Part shown: in pieces, positions 45,762 to 54,551 of the stretch | Numbering within the stretch: position 1 is the first letter of the stretch | How the letters are laid out: the number at the start of each line of letters is the position of its first letter | Assembly (NCBI RefSeq): GCF_021491355.1 | Contig: NZ_JAKENF010000001.1 | Location: 186,001 to 250,000, forward strand | Direction: 5' to 3' | Length of the DNA: 64,000 nt | DNA from: Alitabrizicola rongguiensis | Lineage (GTDB): Bacteria; Pseudomonadota; Alphaproteobacteria; Rhodobacterales; Rhodobacteraceae | Notes under the pieces: generated by a model | The model's database searches: none | What the model was told of the DNA's origin: nothing | The model's input: the letters and a program-made list of their open reading frames with translations, nothing else | Translations under genes and position numbers: made by a program

Positions 45762-46972
45762 AGGAAACTCCGCCCCGGCCCCTGCGCCGGAATCCCGAGA
45801 TGAGACGCGATGCTGGCCGCGACATCGGTGAAGGCGACAAGCCCGATCCCGCCCGATCCCGCACCTGCGCAGATCACCGGCACGCGTTCGCGCGTGTGAT
45901 CGGTGCCGGTCCAGGTCGGGTCGTTGCCATGATCGGCTGTGAAGATCGCCAGATCACCGGGGCGCAAGCCCGCAAGAAAGCCTCCAGCCCGGCCGTCGAA
46001 CCATTCCAGCGCGCGGGCATAGCCCGAAACGTCACGCCGGTGGCCATAGAGGCTGTCAAACTCGACGAAGTTCGCGAAGGTCAAGGAACCGGGCTCTGCA
46101 TCGCCGATGAGGCGGTCGAGATGATCGAAAAGATCGGAATCCGACTTGCCCTTGTGCAACGCGCCGATGCCCCGCATCGAAAAGATATCGCCGATCTTGC
46201 CGATCGCATGGGTCGCCCGCCCCGCCTCCGCCACCCAATCAAGGAGCGTCGGCGCAGGAGGCGCGATGGCATAGTCATGCCGGTTGGCTGTGCGTTGGAA
46301 ACTGCCGGGCTTGCCCACGAACGGCCGCGCGATCACCCGGCCGACTTTCATCGCGTGCAGGGTCGGCGCCATCTCGGCACAAAGCGTCAAGAGGCGGTCG
46401 AGACCGAAGGTTTCTTCATGCGCCGCGATCTGAAAGACCGAGTCCGCCGAGGTGTAACAGATCGGCCAGCCCGTTCGCATGTGCTCTTCGCCAAGCGCCT
46501 CGATGATGGGCACGCCGGAGGCATGGCAATTGCCAAGAATGCCCGCCGTTCTCGCCCGCCTGCAGACCTCGGCAACCAGGCTTTCGGAAAAGGCGGGGCG
46601 CGTGTCGGGGAAATAGGTCCAGTCCCAGGGAACCGGCACGCCTGCAAGTTCCCAATGGCCCGAAGGCGTGTCCTTGCCCTTCGAGACCTCGCTGGCCGCT
46701 CCCCACCTGCCCTTCTGCGCCGCCCCCAGCCCAGGGGGGACGAGACCCGTCGACAGCCCGATTGCCGCCCCTAGACCCAGGCCATCAAGAACCGGCATCT
46801 GCAGGGGCCCGCTGCGCCCCTCTTCGGCCCGCCCCGCAGCACAGGCCTCGGCGATATGTCCAAGCGTATTGGCACCTTCGTCGCCAAAGAGAGCGGCATC
46901 GGGCGCCCCGCCGCAGCCGACCGAGTCCATCACGATGAGGAAGGCGCGGGGCGCGCTTGACGAAGGCGTCAT
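45758..46972 (-). CDS. deoB: Phosphopentomutase
   Basis: This alkaline-phosphatase-fold mutase of 404 residues interconverts (deoxy)ribose-1-phosphate and 5-phosphate, feeding nucleoside sugars into central metabolism. Manganese ligands appear in LIVMDSVGCGGAPDA (about 12-26) and in FTADHGNDPTWTGTDHTRER near the end. ATG 46972 overlaps the deoA stop by 4 bases. The large open frame beyond this start is a GC-rich shadow. Confidence 0.96.
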   Translation of the reverse strand: MTPSSSAPRAFLIVMDSVGCGGAPDAALFGDEGANTLGHIAEACAAGRAEEGRSGPLQMPVLDGLGLGAAIGLSTGLVPPGLGAAQKGRWGAASEVSKGKDTPSGHWELAGVPVPWDWTYFPDTRPAFSESLVAEVCRRARTAGILGNCHASGVPIIEALGEEHMRTGWPICYTSADSVFQIAAHEETFGLDRLLTLCAEMAPTLHAMKVGRVIARPFVGKPGSFQRTANRHDYAIAPPAPTLLDWVAEAGRATHAIGKIGDIFSMRGIGALHKGKSDSDLFDHLDRLIGDAEPGSLTFANFVEFDSLYGHRRDVSGYARALEWFDGRAGGFLAGLRPGDLAIFTADHGNDPTWTGTDHTRERVPVICAGAGSGGIGLVAFTDVAASIASHLGIPAQGPGRSFL

Positions 46973-48276
46973 GCGATCCTCTTGTGAACGAGCGGTGGTT
47001 CCTTTGGCGCGGTGTTGGCCATCCTGTAGGCGGAAAGCACGCTCCGGACTGCCAGTTCGGCATCTGCCTCGCTGGCCGCGTGGACGATTGCGAGCGGCAG
47101 ACCCTCGCCCACCTCTTCGCCCAGCCCCGCCATGTCGGACAGACCTACCGAAGGGTTGACCTTGTCGCCCTCGCGAAGCCGTCCGCCGCCCAGATGCACC
47201 ACCGCCTGTCCGAGCGCCTGGCCATCCACCGCCGCGACAAACCCATCGCGTGGGCAAGGCACCTCGCGTTGCACCGGGGCCGAGGGCAGCCGATCGGGCC
47301 AGCGGTCAACAAAATCAGCCGGCCCGCCCTGCGCCGCGACCATCCGGCCGAAGTAATCCGCCGCCTGCCCGCTTTCCAAAGCCTGCGCGATGCGGCCTGC
47401 GCCATCCTCGGGATCAGCCGCCAGACCACCAAGCGCCAAGGCCTCGCCACCCAGGGCCGCCGTCAGGTCCCACAGCGCGGCATTGACCGAGGTGCCGGTC
47501 AGCGTCTCCATCACCTCGATCACCTCGAGCGCGTTGCCGGCCGCCGTTGCAAGGGGCTGGTTCATGTCGGTGATAAGCGCGGTTGTCATGCAGCCCGCGC
47601 CCTGCGCGGTGGAGACCAGCGCACGCGCCAGAACCTCGGCCTCGTCCAGCGCCTTCATGAAGGCGCCGGAACCCGCCTTGACGTCCAGCACCAGCCCCTC
47701 CAGCCCCGCGGCCAGCTTCTTCGACAGGATCGAGGCGGTGATGAGGTCGACGCTTTCGACCGTGCCGGTCACATCGCGGATCAGGTAAAGCCGGCGGTCG
47801 GCCGGCGCGATTTCGGCCGAGGCCGAGACGATGGCGCAGCGCACCCCGTCGATCTGGCGGCGCAGTTGCTCCTCGGTCATGGCGGTGCGGAAGCCCGGGA
47901 TCGCCTCGAGCTTGTCCAGCGTCCCCCCGGTATGGCCAAGCCCTCTGCCTGAAATCATCGGCACATAGGCGCCGCAAGCCGCCAGAGCCGGCGCAAGCAG
48001 CAGCGAAACGCAATCACCGATCCCGCCGGTCGAATGCTTGTCCAGCACCGGGCCGGGCAAGTCCCATTCCATGACCTTTCCCGAATCCCGCATGGCGCGG
48101 GTCAGGGCAACACGGCCCGCCTCGCCCAGCCCCTTCAGACAGACGGCCATCGCGAAGGCGCCGGCCTGTGCATCCGTCACATCGCCCGAGGCAAGACCGC
48201 GCGCAAACCACGCCAACTCCTCGGCCGAGGGGGTTTCCCCCTCACGGAGCTTCATGTTGATCGCGCGCGCATCCAT
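46969..48276 (-). CDS. deoA: Thymidine phosphorylase
   Basis: This 435-residue pyrimidine-nucleoside phosphorylase splits thymidine and deoxyuridine into base and deoxyribose-1-phosphate. The phosphate site is KHSTGG (80-85), and SGRGLGHTGGTLDKLE (109-124) is the family signature. The C-terminal domain carries HLGGGR. Length matches the family. It follows cdd after one base and overlaps deoB by 4 bases, so all are one operon. Confidence 0.97.
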   Translation of the reverse strand: MDARAINMKLREGETPSAEELAWFARGLASGDVTDAQAGAFAMAVCLKGLGEAGRVALTRAMRDSGKVMEWDLPGPVLDKHSTGGIGDCVSLLLAPALAACGAYVPMISGRGLGHTGGTLDKLEAIPGFRTAMTEEQLRRQIDGVRCAIVSASAEIAPADRRLYLIRDVTGTVESVDLITASILSKKLAAGLEGLVLDVKAGSGAFMKALDEAEVLARALVSTAQGAGCMTTALITDMNQPLATAAGNALEVIEVMETLTGTSVNAALWDLTAALGGEALALGGLAADPEDGAGRIAQALESGQAADYFGRMVAAQGGPADFVDRWPDRLPSAPVQREVPCPRDGFVAAVDGQALGQAVVHLGGGRLREGDKVNPSVGLSDMAGLGEEVGEGLPLAIVHAASEADAELAVRSVLSAYRMANTAPKEPPLVHKRIA

Positions 48277-48277
48277 G

Positions 48278-48670
48278 TCACGTCCGGTCCATATGGGCGG
48301 CGGTGAACAGGCCCGGCAACAGGTCGCGCACCGTCATGGCAAGCGACTTTCCGTCGGTCGTGCACAGGGTGACGACCACGTCCTGTCCGGCGAATTCCGC
48401 GATCTTCTGCCGGCAACCGCCGCAGGGCGGAACCGGTTCGGGGCTGTCGGCGATCACCAGCACCTCGGCAATGACCGTCTCGCCGGCGGCAACCATCGCG
48501 GCGATTGCACCTGCCTCGGCGCAGGTGCCTTCGGGATAGGCGACATTCTCGACATTGCACCCCGAATAGACCTGCCCCGAGGCCGCGCGGATCGCCGCGC
48601 CGACCTTGAAGCGGGAATAGGGGGCATAGGCGTTCTCGCGAACGGCGGTGGCGGTCTCGAGCAGCGACAT
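48278..48670 (-). CDS. cdd: Cytidine deaminase
   Basis: This 130-residue zinc deaminase is of the short tetrameric type. Zinc is held by Cys50 (GTCAEAGAI, with catalytic Glu52), Cys83 and Cys86 (PPCGGCRQ). GCNVENVAYPEGT is the substrate-binding stretch. It is the first gene of the salvage operon and starts translation with ATG at 48670. A hairpin repeat lies upstream. Confidence 0.96.
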   Translation of the reverse strand: MSLLETATAVRENAYAPYSRFKVGAAIRAASGQVYSGCNVENVAYPEGTCAEAGAIAAMVAAGETVIAEVLVIADSPEPVPPCGGCRQKIAEFAGQDVVVTLCTTDGKSLAMTVRDLLPGLFTAAHMDRT

Positions 48671-48761
48671 GCGGGCACCTTCGGATTATTGACCAACTGT
48701 GAGGCGCGGCGGAAGCGGATGCAAGCCATGCCTGCCGACGGCTCGGGCGGTCAGGGGTAGA

Positions 48762-48833
48762 CGGGGGTTTTGCACCCCCGGCCCCGGATTGCATCCGGGG
48801 CTCCCCCGCAGGATATTTGTGAACAGAAGAAGA
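48762..48833 (+). repeat. Dispersed hairpin-tail repeat, copy 3 (diverged)
   Basis: Two hairpins stand in tandem: CGGGGGT-TTTGC-ACCCCCG (48762-48780) and GCCCCGGAT-TGC-ATCCGGGGC (48781-48801). A tail with GGATATTTG and CAGAAGAAGA follows, matching the tail of copies 1 and 2. It fills most of the gap between cdd and the cupin gene. Confidence 0.65.
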
Positions 48834-49916
48834 TCAGAGTCGCTTCGTTTCGAATGTGCCGGGCAAGGATACTTCCAGCAGTTCGAGATCATCTGTTGGA
48901 TCGGCGTAGCGTGTCGCCATCCCAGGCGGAATGACAAAGGCGTCACCGGCCGACAGGCGATAGGGATCCTTCCCCTCACCTTCCAGCGTCATGCCGCCGT
49001 TCATGACGAAGGTGAAGAGGATATCGCCGTCATGGCTGGTCCAGCACGTCTCGCCGCCATCCGGACGGGCGACCATGACCGAGGCGACGCCCCTCGTATT
49101 GGCGTTGATCGTGGTGTCGCGGGCAACGAAGCCCGGCAGGCGGAAGGGATGGAAGGTGCCCTCCTTGCCGATGTTGTGAACAAAGCGCTGGCCGTCCCAT
49201 TCGCGATCCGGGCGCAGATGCGGGGTCGGCAGGATCATCTCGTGGTCGATCTCGGTGACATGTTCGGCGGGAACGCCGATCTCGATCACCTCGATCCCGT
49301 CACCCGATTCAACCACACGATGGCGGATCTGAGGCGGCTGAATGAAGCAGTCCCCCGCATGGATGCGGCGCAGACCGCCCTGATCCTCGTAAAGCACGTC
49401 GACCCAGCCCTTGATGCAGAAGATCAGCTGGAAGCCGACCTTGTGGAAATGGACCATGTCGGGAACCTTGCCGTCAGGCACGCGGATATGGCTGGCGATC
49501 ACAGCGCCACCAAGGCGCGACGGCACGAGATCGCGATACTCCATCCCCGCCCGGCCGATGATCCACGGGGCCTGATCGGCCAGGCGACGGACGACGAAGG
49601 CGTGTTCGGTAGGCGGCAGAACCAACGGCGGGTCCAACTCGTCAATTTCGATCCGGGTGCCGTTTGGCGCGGTGAGTTCGCGCTTTCCCTCCGCAATGCT
49701 GTCCGGGTCGTCGGTGAGGATGCGCAGCGTCCCCGGCGCTTCGGGTGCGCCCTTCTGGATACGCAGGCGCAGGCCATGACCGGACAAGACGGCGACTTCG
49801 GGGTTGTCCGCCGGATAGATCATGTCCAGGCGCATACCGAGCGTCTTCATGTAGAATGGAAGATCGTGGCGCAGCTCTTGCGTCGGCAGACGGATCTCGG
49901 CCCGGGTTTCGGTCAT
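48834..49916 (-). CDS. Glyoxalase-like/bicupin fusion protein
   Basis: This 360-residue protein has three recognisable modules. Residues about 8-70 (LPTQELRHDLPFYMKTLGMR and AVLSGHGLRLRIQKG) look like a half glyoxalase/bleomycin-resistance fold. Then come a first cupin (MVHFHKVGFQLIFCIKGWVD, PPQIRHRVV) and a second cupin (WTSHDGDILFTFVMNGGMTL, FVIPPGMATRYADP). Cupins of this kind include dioxygenases and regulators; the metal ligands are only partly conserved in cupin 2. A very strong site, AAAGGGAGGTGATC, precedes ATG 49916. It is divergent from maeB. The substrate is unknown. Confidence 0.75.
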   Translation of the reverse strand: MTETRAEIRLPTQELRHDLPFYMKTLGMRLDMIYPADNPEVAVLSGHGLRLRIQKGAPEAPGTLRILTDDPDSIAEGKRELTAPNGTRIEIDELDPPLVLPPTEHAFVVRRLADQAPWIIGRAGMEYRDLVPSRLGGAVIASHIRVPDGKVPDMVHFHKVGFQLIFCIKGWVDVLYEDQGGLRRIHAGDCFIQPPQIRHRVVESGDGIEVIEIGVPAEHVTEIDHEMILPTPHLRPDREWDGQRFVHNIGKEGTFHPFRLPGFVARDTTINANTRGVASVMVARPDGGETCWTSHDGDILFTFVMNGGMTLEGEGKDPYRLSAGDAFVIPPGMATRYADPTDDLELLEVSLPGTFETKRL

Positions 49917-50024
49917 GATCACCTCCCTTTTGGTTGCCGCCGACAGTGGTGCGGCATTCTGGGATTTGCAAGGAGGGCCGAAAGCTGTATCCGGAAAGGG
50001 AGAGATTGCAGAGCGGTGGAGATA

Positions 50025-50038
50025 GTTTAACGCTAAAC
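50025..50038. promoter_or_regulatory. Candidate CG-centred operator in the maeB leader
   Basis: GTTTAACGCTAAAC is a 14-base palindrome with two mismatched bases flanking a central CG, the layout typical of LacI/GalR-family operators. It lies 20 bases before the maeB ATG and just before its AAAGGGAGGA ribosome binding site, so a bound repressor could block transcription. No regulator gene of that family is adjacent. Confidence 0.35.
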
Positions 50039-50058
50039 CATCGCAAAGGGAGGACGCC

Positions 50059-52335
50059 ATGGACGAGGCCCACACCAACGCCCGGCAGGCTGCGCTTGAC
50101 TATCACGAACTGCCCAAGCCCGGCAAACTGGAGATCCGCGCAACCAAACCGCTGGCCAATGGCCGCGACCTGAGCCGCGCCTATTCGCCCGGCGTCGCCG
50201 AGGCCTGTCTCGAGATCAAGGCAGATGCGGCGACCGCCAGCCGCTACACCGCACGCGGCAACCTTGTGGCCGTCGTCACGAACGGCACCGCGGTTCTGGG
50301 GCTTGGCAACATCGGGGCGCTCGCGTCCAAGCCGGTGATGGAAGGCAAGGCCGTCCTCTTCAAGAAGTTCGCCAATATCGACTGCTTCGACATCGAGTTG
50401 AACGAACCCGATCCCTACCGTCTGGCGGATATCGTCTGCGCGCTGGAGCCGACCTTTGGCGCGATCAACCTCGAGGACATCAAGGCGCCCGACTGCTTTA
50501 TCGTCGAGAAGCTTTGCCGCGAACGGATGAACATCCCCGTCTTCCACGACGACCAGCACGGTACGGCAATCGTCGTCGGCGCCGCGGCGACCAACGCGCT
50601 GCATGTCGCCGGCAAGCGCTTTGACCAGATCAAGGTCGTCTCGACTGGCGGCGGGGCGGCAGGCATCGCCTGCCTCAACATGCTGCTGAAGCTGGGCGTC
50701 AAGCGCGAGAATGTCTGGCTGTGCGATCTGGCGGGCCTTGTCTACAAGGGTCGCGAGGCCGAGATGACGCCGCAGAAGGCGGACTATGCGCAAGGCACCG
50801 AACCGAAGACGCTGGCCGAGGTGATCGAGGGCGCGGACCTGTTCCTGGGCCTGTCCGGCCCCGGCGTCCTGAAACCCGAAATGGTCGCGAAGATGGCACC
50901 GAAGCCCATCGTCTTCGCGCTTGCAAACCCAACGCCCGAAATCCTGCCGGAAGAAGTTCGGAAGGTGGCCCCGGAGGCCATCATCGCGACGGGCCGGTCA
51001 GACTATCCGAACCAGGTGAACAACGTCCTTTGCTTCCCGTTCATTTTCCGCGGAGCACTTGATGTAGGCGCGACCCAAATCAACGATGCCATGCAAATCG
51101 CCTGCATCGACGGTATCGCCCAACTGGCACGAGCCACCACAAGCGCCGAAGCCGCAGCGGCCTATCAGGGCGAGCGCCTGAACTTCGGCCCTGACTACCT
51201 GATCCCCAAGCCCTTCGACCCGCGTCTGATCGGGGTTGTCGCCTTCGCCGTGGCCAAGGCGGCGATGGAAACCGGCGTCGCAACCCGGCCGATCGCCGAC
51301 CTAGAGGCCTATCGCGAGCGGCTGGACGGGTCGGTCTTCCGCTCGGCTCTCATCATGCGCCCGGTCTTCGAGGCCTCGCGCGACGCCCATCGCAAGATCG
51401 TCTTCGCCGAGGGCGAGGACGACCGCGTGCTGCGAGCGGCTCTCGCGATGATCGAGGAAACCGATGACAGCCCGATCCTGATCGGTCGCCCCGACGTGGT
51501 GTCGGCGCGCTGCGAACGCCTTGGCCTGCCGATCCGCCCCGAGCGCGATTTCCAACTGGTCAACCCCGAGAATGACCCGCGCTATCGCGACTACTGGGGC
51601 ACTTATCACGAACTGATGGCCCGCCGCGGCGTGACCCCGGACATTGCGCGCGCAGTCATGCGCACCAACACCACCGCAATCGCCGCGATCATGGTCCATC
51701 GCGGCGAGGCCGACAGCCTGATCTGCGGCACCTTCGGTCAGTACCTCTGGCACCTGAACTACGTCCGCCAGATCCTGGCCCGTGGGGGACTGTCACCCAT
51801 CGGGGCGCTCAGCCTGATGATCCTGGAAGACGGACCTCTCTTCATTGCCGATACCCATGTCCACCCCGAACCGACCCCCGTCGAAATCATGAACACCGTG
51901 ATCGGCGCGGCGCGGCATGTGAAACGCTTCGGCCTTGTCCCCAAGATCGCCCTCTGCTCGCATTCGCAATTCGGCAACCTCGATTGCGACACCGGGCGGC
52001 GGATGCGGCAGGCGATGGAAATGCTGGATGCCCGCGAGCCCGATTTCGCCTACGAGGGCGAGATGCATACGGACTCGGCGCTCGATCCGGCGATCCGGGC
52101 ACGCATCTTTCCGCAGTCGCGCTTCGACGGGCCCGCGAACGTGCTGGTCTTCGCCAACGCCGATGCGGCATCTGGCGTGCGCAACATCCTGAAGATGAAG
52201 GCAAACGCTCTGGAAGTCGGGCCGATCCTGATGGGCATGGGCAACAAGGCACATATCTGCACGCCTTCCGTCACGGCGCGTGGACTGTTGAACATGTCCG
52301 CTCTCGCAGGAACTCCGGTCACCCACTACTCCTGA
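50059..52335 (+). CDS. maeB: NADP-dependent malic enzyme with phosphotransacetylase-like domain
   Basis: This 758-residue MaeB-type enzyme converts malate to pyruvate and CO2 with NADP. The malic part (about 1-425) has [15 protein letters not shown] with the catalytic tyrosine, [11 protein letters not shown], and the nucleotide-binding [12 protein letters not shown]. The C-terminal part (about 430-758) is a phosphate acetyl/butyryltransferase-type domain, which in this family is allosteric and not catalytic. AAAGGGAGGA precedes ATG 50059. It offers a route from C4 acids, including succinate from propionate, to pyruvate. Confidence 0.95.
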   Translation: MDEAHTNARQAALDYHELPKPGKLEIRATKPLANGRDLSRAYSPGVAEACLEIKADAATASRYTARGNLVAVVTNGTAVLGLGNIGALASKPVMEGKAVLFKKFANIDCFDIELNEPDPYRLADIVCALEPTFGAINLEDIKAPDCFIVEKLCRERMNIPVFHDDQHGTAIVVGAAATNALHVAGKRFDQIKVVSTGGGAAGIACLNMLLKLGVKRENVWLCDLAGLVYKGREAEMTPQKADYAQGTEPKTLAEVIEGADLFLGLSGPGVLKPEMVAKMAPKPIVFALANPTPEILPEEVRKVAPEAIIATGRSDYPNQVNNVLCFPFIFRGALDVGATQINDAMQIACIDGIAQLARATTSAEAAAAYQGERLNFGPDYLIPKPFDPRLIGVVAFAVAKAAMETGVATRPIADLEAYRERLDGSVFRSALIMRPVFEASRDAHRKIVFAEGEDDRVLRAALAMIEETDDSPILIGRPDVVSARCERLGLPIRPERDFQLVNPENDPRYRDYWGTYHELMARRGVTPDIARAVMRTNTTAIAAIMVHRGEADSLICGTFGQYLWHLNYVRQILARGGLSPIGALSLMILEDGPLFIADTHVHPEPTPVEIMNTVIGAARHVKRFGLVPKIALCSHSQFGNLDCDTGRRMRQAMEMLDAREPDFAYEGEMHTDSALDPAIRARIFPQSRFDGPANVLVFANADAASGVRNILKMKANALEVGPILMGMGNKAHICTPSVTARGLLNMSALAGTPVTHYS

Positions 52336-52451
52336 CGTCTGACCTCCGTTAGCGCAAAACGTGACGCAGGGTCGCAGCCGCGGCCTTGCTAAAAACTTGC
52401 GCGGCGCGCTGACTGACGCATAACAGACGCATTCCGGGAGGAGGGTATACA

Positions 52452-54347
52452 ATGGCATACGCTGAGATCTACGGGCGGTCGAAATCTGATCCCGAGGGAT
52501 TCTGGATGGACGCCGCCGGCGCAATTGACTGGATCCGCAAGCCGACCCATGCGCTGTTTGCCGACCGCGCCCCCTTCTATGAATGGTTTTCCGACGGCAT
52601 GGTGAACACCTGCTGGAACGCCGTCGACCGGCATGTGCTCGCGGGTAGGGGGGACCAGCCGGCCATCATCCACGACAGCCCCGTCACCCATTCCAAGCGC
52701 GTCATCACCTATGCCGAGCTTCAGTCCCGCGTCGCAAGCCTGGCCGGGGCGCTGAAGGCCAAAGGCATCACCAAGGGCGATCGGGTCATCATCTACATGC
52801 CGATGGTGCCAGAGGCGCTGGAGGCGATGCTGGCCTGCGCGCGGCTCGGGGCGATCCACTCGGTCGTCTTCGGCGGCTTTGCCGCGGCAGAGCTGGCGGT
52901 GCGGATCGACGACTGCACACCCAAGGCGATCATCGCCGCCTCCTGCGGGATCGAGCCTGGCCGCGTCGTGCATTACAAGCCGCTTCTCGACGGCGCGATC
53001 GACATGGCGACCCACAAGCCCGAGTTCTGCGTGATCCTCCAGCGCGAGCAGGAAGTGGCAAAGCTTGTCGAGGGCCGCGACGTGGCCTGGCACAGCTTCC
53101 AGTATGGCGTCGAACCTGCCGACTGCGTGCCGGTCGAAGGCAACCACCCGGCCTATATCCTGTACACTTCTGGAACGACCGGCGCGCCGAAGGGCGTCGT
53201 CCGCCCGACCGCGGGCCACCTGGTTGCGCTGTCCTGGACGATGCGCGCCATCTACAATGTCGGGGTCGGTGATGTTTTCTGGGCCGCGTCCGATGTCGGT
53301 TGGGTCGTCGGCCACAGCTATATCTGCTACGGCCCGCTGATTTCCGGCTGCACGACCATCGTCTTCGAAGGCAAGCCCGTCGGCACGCCCGATGCCGGCA
53401 CCTTCTGGCGCGTGATCGATGAATATGGCGTCAAGAGCTTCTTCACCGCGCCGACAGCGCTGCGCGCCATCAAGCGCGACGATCCCGAAGGCAAGCTCGT
53501 CGAAAAGTACGATACGTCCGCGCTTCAGGCGCTGTATCTGGCCGGCGAGCGCGCGGATCCCGATACGATCCTGTGGGCGCAGCGCCATCTTAACGTGCCG
53601 GTGATCGACCACTGGTGGCAGACCGAAACCGGCTGGGCCATTGCCGGCAACCCGCTCGGGATTGAGCCTTTGCCGGTCAAGATCGGCTCGCCATCGGTGC
53701 CGATGCCCGGCTACGACGTGCAGGTGCTCGATGAGGGCGGCCATCCGGTGCCCGCTGGAACGCTCGGCGCGATCGCGATCAAGCTGCCGCTGCCTCCCGG
53801 CACGCTGCCCACGCTCTGGAATGCCGAGGCACGCTTCCGCAAGAGCTACCTCGACCATTTCCCCGGCTATTACGAGACGGGCGATGCCGGCTATATCGAC
53901 GAGGACGGATACCTCTACATCATGGCCCGGACCGATGACGTCATCAACGTCGCCGGTCACCGCCTGTCCACCGGCGCGATGGAAGAGGTTCTGGCCAGCC
54001 ACCCCGATGTCGCCGAATGCGCCGTGATCGGCGTGTCGGACACGCTGAAAGGCCAGTCGCCGCTCGGCTTCCTGTGCCTCAACCGCGGCTCGACCCGGCA
54101 CCACGAGGACGTGGTCAAGGAATGCGTGAAGCTGATGCGGGAAAAGATCGGGCCGGTGGCGGACTTCAAGAAGGCCGTTGTCGTCGAACGCCTTCCCAAG
54201 ACCCGCTCTGGCAAGATCCTGCGCGGCACGATGGTCAAGATTGCCGACGGAACCGAATGGAAGATGCCGGCGACGATTGATGATCCCGCGATTCTTGACG
54301 AGATCACCCAGGCGCTGATGACGCTCGGTTACGCTAAGGCGACCTGA
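52452..54347 (+). CDS. prpE: Propionyl-CoA synthetase
   Basis: This 631-residue AMP-forming acyl-CoA synthetase activates propionate. The phosphate-binding loop is YTSGTTGAPKG (238-248), and WWQTETGW holds the adenylate pocket. The C-terminal RSGK has the acylatable Lys588 (KTRSGKILRGTM). The overall pattern, including the start MAYAEIYGRSKSDPEGFWMD, fits PrpE better than acetyl-CoA synthetase. The leader has GGGAGGAGGG. It is followed by a hairpin. meaB and mce in the window supply later steps for the product. Confidence 0.95.
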   Translation: MAYAEIYGRSKSDPEGFWMDAAGAIDWIRKPTHALFADRAPFYEWFSDGMVNTCWNAVDRHVLAGRGDQPAIIHDSPVTHSKRVITYAELQSRVASLAGALKAKGITKGDRVIIYMPMVPEALEAMLACARLGAIHSVVFGGFAAAELAVRIDDCTPKAIIAASCGIEPGRVVHYKPLLDGAIDMATHKPEFCVILQREQEVAKLVEGRDVAWHSFQYGVEPADCVPVEGNHPAYILYTSGTTGAPKGVVRPTAGHLVALSWTMRAIYNVGVGDVFWAASDVGWVVGHSYICYGPLISGCTTIVFEGKPVGTPDAGTFWRVIDEYGVKSFFTAPTALRAIKRDDPEGKLVEKYDTSALQALYLAGERADPDTILWAQRHLNVPVIDHWWQTETGWAIAGNPLGIEPLPVKIGSPSVPMPGYDVQVLDEGGHPVPAGTLGAIAIKLPLPPGTLPTLWNAEARFRKSYLDHFPGYYETGDAGYIDEDGYLYIMARTDDVINVAGHRLSTGAMEEVLASHPDVAECAVIGVSDTLKGQSPLGFLCLNRGSTRHHEDVVKECVKLMREKIGPVADFKKAVVVERLPKTRSGKILRGTMVKIADGTEWKMPATIDDPAILDEITQALMTLGYAKAT

Positions 54348-54374
54348 ACGCTCACGCGTTCGGACAGAGATGAC

Positions 54375-54403
54375 GACTGGCCGATTTCTGGCATCGGCCA
54401 GTC
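54375..54403 (+). terminator. Hairpin after prpE
   Basis: GACTGGCCGAT (54375-54385) and ATCGGCCAGTC (54393-54403) form a perfect 11-bp stem with the loop TTCTGGC, followed by TTACTTG. It lies 27 bases after the prpE stop and probably ends that transcript, although the T-run is weak. Confidence 0.65.
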
Positions 54404-54551
54404 TTACTTGCGTAAAGCAACCTTTTCCTCCCGACCGACTTTTCCGGATTGAGCATTCGTGCTCAAACTCGGCTGCTCTGCGCGCCCGCGGCTTCAGCCG
54501 GGTGAATTCGCGGTTGGATGGCAGGCTGTGGTCGCGTAACGTCGCAGCAGA

